From assembly GCA_964017185.1 (NCBI GenBank), contig OZ024869.1, forward strand, positions 69,286,315 to 69,350,314: a stretch of DNA of 64,000 nucleotides. Direction: 5' to 3'. Both the position numbers and the translations under genes were made by a program. The notes beneath the pieces were generated by a model. The model was given only the letters and a program-made list of their open reading frames with translations, did not search any database and was not told the origin of the DNA. The DNA comes from Rugalucina vietnamica (Eukaryota > Mollusca > Bivalvia > Lucinida > Lucinidae). This document shows, piece by piece, positions 58,049-64,000 of this stretch (within the stretch, counting starts at the first letter, position 1; the number at the start of each line of letters is the position of its first letter).

Positions 58049-58321
58049 GTAAGGTCTTTGTTTTCAAGAGTTTTGCCAGTGGGAAATATGAGCTTGTACA
58101 CGTTTACTAATAAATATAACTATTTAGATGCTTACTATTTTGATATTGCTTTTGAATGTTTGTGAACAGATGTTTATTTAACATGATGTTATATTATGTG
58201 TATTACTTACGTATATATATAGTTGTATGTCACTCGTAGTATAATTGTGAACAGTTGATTTGTTAGGGGCCGGTGGCCTATATCAAATAATAAATTTCTT
58301 TGACTTTGACTTTGACTTTGA
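58049..58321 (+). repeat. 3' UTR and (TTTGAC)n tail of the inner LINE
   Basis: An AATAATAAATTTC stretch is followed by four TTTGAC units at 58298-58319, the tandem tail typical of target-primed non-LTR elements without poly(A). It marks the 3' end of the inner LINE. Confidence 0.75.
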
Positions 58322-58324
58322 ATA

Positions 58325-58745
58325 GTAAATAAGCTATCATAATTCGGATATAAGATATCTTATTTAGCATAAAGATATCTTTTTATCAAATAAGATATCT
58401 TATATCCAAACTAAGATATCTTATATAGTAAAGAAGATACCTAACATGCTAAAAGATATCTTGTCGCGGCCACAAGTAGATATCTTACATAGCATATGAT
58501 ATATAATAATTTAGATATCCATACAATGATTTAGATAGCTTATATACTAAATAAGATATCTACTACACCTAAATAATATATCTACTTTACCTAAATAAGA
58601 TATCTTATTTACAAGATTAATTAAGATATCTACTTTGGTAAATAAGATATCTTTATTCCTAAACTAGATATCCTAGTTAGCAAATAAGATATCATATAAA
58701 GCAAGCCAAATAAGATACCTTAATTAGGAAATAAGATATTATTTT
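58325..58745. repeat. AAGATATCTT-rich palindrome cluster
   Basis: About two dozen AAGATATCTT/AGATATC words at irregular 15-30 bp spacing, separated by AAATA or TTTAG-like spacers. There is no fixed period, so it is not a simple tandem repeat. It lies within the piggyBac-type element, just past the LINE tail. Confidence 0.8.
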
Positions 58746-59426
58746 TGATTATTCGAGAATCTAAATTGATATTTCAGAGACTCATCCAAAAACGAAAATC
58801 TAGGTTCTTTTAATGCCCGATGTAGCGTATATGCTACATAAACCAGACATTGGCTAATGCATGACCAGACACAAATAAATAAGGATAAAAGCCATGTTTT
58901 TGCTTAAAATCATGTTTGTAACAAAAATGTAGCATAATTTTATTCATACATGCATACTGAGAGTCAGGAAACTAAATAAAATTGATGTTTGATTGTGTTG
59001 CACAATGTATCATATATGATACATAACATTTTCTGCCCGATGTAGCAAATATGCTACATCAAAATTTGAACGAAAGTTCTGCATTATTCAGGTAGCACAG
59101 ATATTTTCAAGATATTTATTTATTGTTTTTAACATTTAAAAAGTTATATTAAGAAAGTTTGACATTTTGTACCTACCTGCTTATGATCTTTTCATGTAAT
59201 TCAAATGACCTATAATTCACACATTTACCTAGTAATGGCGGCGGCCATTTTGAAAGGAAGATAAAAGTCACATGACACAAAGCTAGACAAAAATACCACA
59301 ATTCCTGGAAACACTGCAACATATACTTTTACAATAAAAGGGAAGCAAGTCAAATTACCCATGTTTTAACAAGTTATTGCTTTCTAAAAATCATGTAGCA
59401 TATATGCTACACCGGGCACTAGAGGG

Positions 59427-62050
59427 TTAAACTTAGAAAACAGGAATTTTATGGACAAAGTAATTACAAAACTAGTTGATGCAAATGGAAATGAATATAA
59501 TAATTCTGTTGATATATTAAATTTACAAAAACAATACTACCACAACCTATATAAAGAGGATAACAATGTTATAGATGACGTACCATTAAATGAAGTAATT
59601 GGAGATAACACATGTAAATTAAATGAGGATGAGTCCAATAGTCTTGAAGGAGAAATAACATGCTCTGAATTAGCAAATGCATTGAAAAACATGAAAAACT
59701 CAAAATCACCGGGCATGGATGGATTTACTGTAGAATTTTTTAAATTTTTTTGGGTAGACCTAGGGAAGTTTATTTTGAGATCAGTCAACTATGCATACAA
59801 AAACAATTCTCTTTCTATAACACAAAACCAAGGTATAATAACATGTATTCCAAAACCAAACAAATCACGTCATTTTTTAAAAAACTGGAGACCAATTTCA
59901 CTTTTAAATGTCATATATAAATTAATGTCATCAGTAATTGCAAATCGTCTTAAGTCTGTTTTAGATAAACTTATCAGTAACGACCAGAAAGGTTTTATCT
60001 TAGGAAGGTATATAGGGGAAAATATTCGAACTATCTATGATATCCTATTTGAATCCAAACAACAACATATTCCTGGTTTGTTAGTCTCAGTAGACTTTCA
60101 ACAAGCTTTTGACACGGTTTCCTGGAAATTTATAGAAAAAGTTTTAGACTACTTCAATTTTGGCCCGTCCATAAAAAAATGGATAAGATTATTTCAAACT
60201 GGTGCTCAGTCATGTATTTTACAAAACGGTCATATTTCAGATCCATTTACTCTACAAAGGGGCTGCAGACAAGGGGATCCAATATCACCTTACATTTTTA
60301 TTCTTTGTGTTGAAATCTTGGGTAAAATGATAAGAAATGATACTACTTTGAAAGGGATTATGATAAATAATAAAGAATATAGGCTGTGCCAGTATGCCGA
60401 TGACACTCAACTGTTTTTAGATGGGTCCGAGAAATCTTTACATCAATTAATGTACATCTTAAATAAGTTTTATTATATGTCTGGTCTTAAAATAAATGAG
60501 GATAAAACTAAAGCATTATGGATAGGCGCTATGGGTAGGTCAGAAAAAAGAATCTGTATTGAATATAATTTAGACTGGGAACAAAAACCATTGAAAATAT
60601 TAGGGGTAACTTTCACAGCAGAAGTATTTGACATTTGGGATCAGAACTGGGAAGACATATTACATAAAGTTAACTCATTACTGAACATTTGGTCAAAGAG
60701 AAGATTGACATTACCAGGTAAAATAACAATAATAAAATCATTAGTTTTATCAAAATTCACTCATTTATTTTTGGCTCTCCCAAACCCACCAGGGGTATTT
60801 CTGAAACTTTTAGAGAGGAAACTGTTTAAATTTCTATGGAGTAACGGTCCGGACAGGGTTAGTAGGAAAAACATTATTAAAAATATACAAGCAGGGGGGC
60901 TGAGAATGGTAAATATTAATGCTTTTATCACTTCTTTAAAGGTGACTTGGTTAAGACGTTTAATTGTATTTTCTCATAGTGATAGTTGGAGTAACCTGAG
61001 TAGAATAAATTTTGATAAGCTTTTCGCAGTAGGAGATTCATATGCTAGAGCAATTATTAATGATTTACATAACCCTTTTTGGATAGACATTTTAGAAAGT
61101 TGGATTAAATACTTAAAGTCCTTTAAAGTTGACAGTTTAGTTAAAATATTGTTTTCACCACTATGGGGTAACTCTAACATTCATGGAAATTACATAATAA
61201 ATGAATGGTTTAATAAAGGGATTAGAAATGTGTTAGATTTAATGGATGATGATGGATATTTTAATGATTTTCAAACGTTACAAGAAAGGTTTGGTATTCA
61301 TGGTACTTTTTTGAATTATTTACAGTTAATTAATCGAATACCAAGAGCATGGAAAAATATTGTTAATGAAAATAGAATGAAAATTGCTTCTTTTAAACAT
61401 AATGTGCCAGTAAATTGCTATGTATTTTACCTGTTAAGAAACAAAAAAGGATGTAGAGATATATATGACATAATACTTCCATTAAATGAAATAATAGTAC
61501 CAGTTAAGTGGCAAGATGAAATTGGAGAGATACCGAACCATGAATGGGAAAAAAATCAACAAAAATCTACACTATATCAAAGAAATCAAATTGCGAGACT
61601 TTCAATTTAAGATAAATAACCGAATTCTTGTAACAAATTCCTTTCTGTTTAAAATAAAAAAGAAAGATAATAACAAATGTTCGTATTGTAATCGAGAAAC
61701 AGAAACTATAAGTCACCTACTTTATCACTGTGACAAAGTTGCAGAATTTTGGGGAAATTTGAAAATATGGTTAGAACAAAAAGCTTCCATCTATCTACAT
61801 ATTGATTTGAAGACAATTATGTTTTCTAATTCCACACAGGCTCTGTTAAGTTATTTAATTACAGTGGCAAAGTATTTAGTATTATATATATAAAAGTAAA
61901 TTCTACTCAAAAAATCTATGCATAAAAGGCTTTGAATCTTTTCTTAGTCAGAAATTTATAAATGAAATGTATATTTCAAAACTAAAAGGTACATACGATA
62001 AGTTTTTAGGGAAATGGTCGAGTCTTTACAATTATATGTCAAAACTTTAA
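59427..62050 (+). pseudogene. LINE ORF2, reverse transcriptase and C-terminal part (frameshifted)
   Basis: Continues the outer LINE ORF2. RT motifs: KSPGMDGF, LLNVIYKLMSSVIANRL, VDFQQAFD, LQRGCRQGDPISPYIF, CQYADD (catalytic pair present), LKINEDKTKAL. Thumb and C-terminal sequences follow to 61610. Two one-base frame changes (about 61580 and 61870) separate RT from the Cys/His block CSYCNRETETISHLLYHC and from the last segment, which reads to a stop at 62048-62050. The RT domain itself is unbroken from 59431 to about 61580. The order and motifs fit the L1/Tx1 group. Confidence 0.85.
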
Positions 62051-62819
62051 CCTGGTAACAGTATGTCTTTTGCAAATTTTGCAAATATTTTAACATTTAG
62101 GTATGTACGAGGTTAGCATGTGTTGTTTTGGCAAACTAATATATTATAAGTAAATACTTATAAAAGATTAGAGATTTTATTAAATGTCAATCAGGAATTT
62201 AGTTTTTTTTAGCCGAGTCCAGTTTCCGGGAAAATAAATAGAATAGGGGAAACGATTTAACAGATAGAAAATTTAAAATTCTACGTCTAGCATTCCTGAA
62301 TTGTAAGTGTAGATCTATATGTACCTTTAAATTTTTGTATAGAGTGGGTGGTGAGGGATTTGGCTTCAGACAAGGCATGCTATAGATATGTTTTGAAAGT
62401 GCAAGTATTATATACGTATTACGAATATTAGAATACAATAAAATTTTACGATGCAGGTTTGTCATCCCGTGTCAACAGTTTGTTGACTCGGGAGGACAGG
62501 CCTGCATACCTGAAAACCCATTTCTTTCTTTTAGATTTAGCATGCTTTGTCGGAGCTTTTAAAGCACATCCTCATAAATATCACGGAAACAAACACTTAT
62601 AAATTGCACTTCTATCTAAACACCACTTTCTTCAGGGATGCTTGCTTAGTACTTTCTATTAATTACAAACTTAGTTGTATATGTATAAGTAACATTTAAC
62701 TGTACATGCATGTTTTCTATGTTGTTTCATTGGAATCAAATAAACCAGAAGAAAAGTTAAAAAAAAAATGATTTATACAAAATATGAAGGACTTCTGTTG
62801 AAATCGGTGGCCCATCCGT

Positions 62820-62960
62820 TCCTGACATTTTTGAATATTTTTTTTCCATATAAGGGCGTGGCACCAGTCCTGGTCACGTAACCTGGATTATTTATAACAT
62901 CTTAAAGTCTCCCTTCCCAAAGAGCTGCACATAAAACGTGGGGTTCTAGTACCACACGGG
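62820..62960 (+). repeat. Pearl/HINE core fragment
   Basis: CATATAAGGGCGTGGC, TGGTCACGTAACCTGGATT and GCACATAAAACGTGG resemble the 465-bp core units at 29.6-37 kb. No ends are preserved. Confidence 0.5.
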
Positions 62961-62989
62961 GCACATGTGAGATCAGCAAAGTTATGCTT

Positions 62990-63125
62990 GCGGGTATGTC
63001 AGGTGGTTTTTCACGAGGTTCTTCCGTTTTCGCCCCACCTACTGATTGTTCCGTCTCATATGAGCTGAAATAATCTTGAAAGAGACGTTAAACTTAACAA
63101 AATTAATAAAATAAACATTGGCATT
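62990..63125 (+). repeat. SINE-like 3' domain
   Basis: The order TTTTTCACGAGGTTCTTCCG, CCCCACC, then TGAAATAATCTTGAAAGAGACGTTAAAC, ending in an A-rich tail, resembles the conserved 3' domain of invertebrate tRNA-derived SINEs. I cannot see a tRNA-like head (A/B boxes) upstream. Confidence 0.45.
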
Positions 63126-63841
63126 GACAGTCCAAGCGGTTTCAGAGAAACCTTGACAGGCGGAAGAACAAACTCCGTTATCACACCTTGCTGCATGGCA
63201 TGAAGGTCAGATAAATTTGTCGATGAAGGGTATATGATCCTCATGGGCATAACTTCCTTTGATATTATAATTTTGAGAATTTTTCGATCCACAGGCTATT
63301 CGGAGCGATATTTTCCATGAAAATCATTATTGACGGTGCTACCTGGTCTAGTTCACTTAATACAGGGGCGGATCAAAGATTTCTGGAAAGGGTGGGGGTG
63401 TCAAATCCATCAAGAGGAGGTTCGTTTACAACATTTTACCCGGTTTTTCATATGAAACTGAAATAATTTGGTCCCAGAGCGATTCCAGCGAACCACCTGA
63501 ACAACCTCTAAGTGGCTGTATGGCGATCTACGCCGGTATCACTGTTATATGGTGCATTCTTGTTTTTAAGTTCATACAATGTTCGAAAGAAAGTGAAGAA
63601 CAACTCAATGTGGATTTTAAATAAGTCATTTATCACATAAAAATAATGCAAAACAAAGAAATTTATTAGGCCTGCTGACGTGATTGTGATATCAATGACA
63701 AATTAATAAGCAAAAGTCTGATGCATATCAACAGTTACTGTCAACAACATCTTTAGCAAGTAAAATAAATACACATCATAATTTGGAACACGCACATGTT
63801 TTCAAAATTTTAACAAGTACCATAAATACGGCGGTATAGCT

Positions 63842-63895
63842 ATATAGCGAAAGGAACGTTCCTTTCGCGAAAGGAAGATTTTCACACGAAAGGAA
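63842..63895. repeat. Perfect palindrome GCGAAAGGAACGTTCCTTTC..
   Basis: The palindrome CGAAAGGAACGTTCCTTTCG is followed by further CGAAAGGAAG words. It could be an element end or a hairpin. Nothing else in the last 700 bp supports a gene. Confidence 0.5.
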
Positions 63896-64000
63896 GATAT
63901 TATTTCAAAATGTTTGATCTCTTTTGCTATAACTGTTCATGTTTTACGTTCTAAATTGTTAAAAGAAATAGGTAATGGCCTTTGCATAACGTTCACTTCA

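Larger units (their letters stand above)
53801..59426 (+). mobile_element. piggyBac-type element, TTAA duplication, with LINE passenger
   Basis: Perfect 13-bp terminal inverted repeats CCCTCTAGTGCCC and GGGCACTAGAGGG, flanked by TTAA (53797-53800 and 59427-59430). This combination is diagnostic of piggyBac-type transposition. The subterminal regions carry palindromes: ATGTATCATATATGATACAT at 53931 and 59005, a near-identical one at 53968, and TGTAGCNNATATGCTACA at 58821, 59041 and 59394, several next to GCCCGA or GGGC. No transposase ORF is present. The interior is occupied by a LINE (54.4-58.3 kb) and an AAGATATCTT-rich stretch. It lies inside LINE ORF2 of another element. Confidence 0.85.
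46400..62768 (+). mobile_element. L1/Tx1-type LINE, host of a nested transposon stack
   Basis: Order: ORF1 (46652-47749), a long inter-ORF region, ORF2 endonuclease part (51383-52419), insertion 52420-53690, ORF2 middle piece (53691-53800), insertion 53801-59426, ORF2 RT and C-terminal part (59427-62050), 3' UTR, then an AAATAAA and a short A tail near 62740-62768. The 5' boundary is a guess. The element is dead, because ORF2 carries frameshifts, a deletion and two insertions. Confidence 0.7.

Overview
This window is animal nuclear DNA, most likely from a bivalve mollusc. The evidence is short exons with GT-AG introns, very high AT and transposon content, a B-box/NHL-type gene remnant, a theta-class GST, and pearl/HINE-like elements of the kind known from bivalves. 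There is no bacterial-type operon structure. I see no rRNA, tRNA or CRISPR array. The phylum assignment is an inference.

Four host loci can be supported. (1) On the minus strand, 11.8-13.4 kb is a frameshifted B-box/coiled-coil/NHL-like pseudogene cut at its 3' end by a MITE. (2) On the plus strand, 15.66-16.74 kb is a compact two-exon glutathione S-transferase theta gene (234 aa). (3) On the minus strand, 29.4-18.8 kb, eight exons join in phase into a 431-aa secreted protein with a signal peptide, three CUB domains and a Ser/Thr-rich tail. (4) On the minus strand, 45.4-35.1 kb, four small exons, all phase 0, join into a 117-aa secreted protein with a clean signal peptide, a weakly cystatin/cathelin-like layout and an Arg/Trp-rich C-terminus. 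Loci 3 and 4 are dispersed among transposons, and I assembled them from splice signals and phase.

Most of the rest is mobile DNA. 0-10 kb holds diverged interspersed repeats and a 1.4-kb CpG-rich foldback element flanked by TA. 16.9-18.3 kb is a 376-bp tandem array. 20-40 kb carries at least five pearl/HINE-like elements with tandem cores, two of them inserted in older MITEs, plus a 1.55-kb TA-flanked element with ~580-bp inverted arms. 24.3 and 43.6-45.3 kb hold a second CpG-rich foldback family.

46.6-62.8 kb is one stack of transposons. An L1/Tx1-type LINE (ORF1 intact, ORF2 decayed) is split by a pearl/HINE-like element and by a 5.6-kb TTAA-flanked piggyBac-type element. That element in turn contains an intact 1160-codon endonuclease/reverse-transcriptase LINE. 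Both insertion junctions in the outer LINE can be read to the base, because removing the insert and one flanking repeat restores the reading frame.
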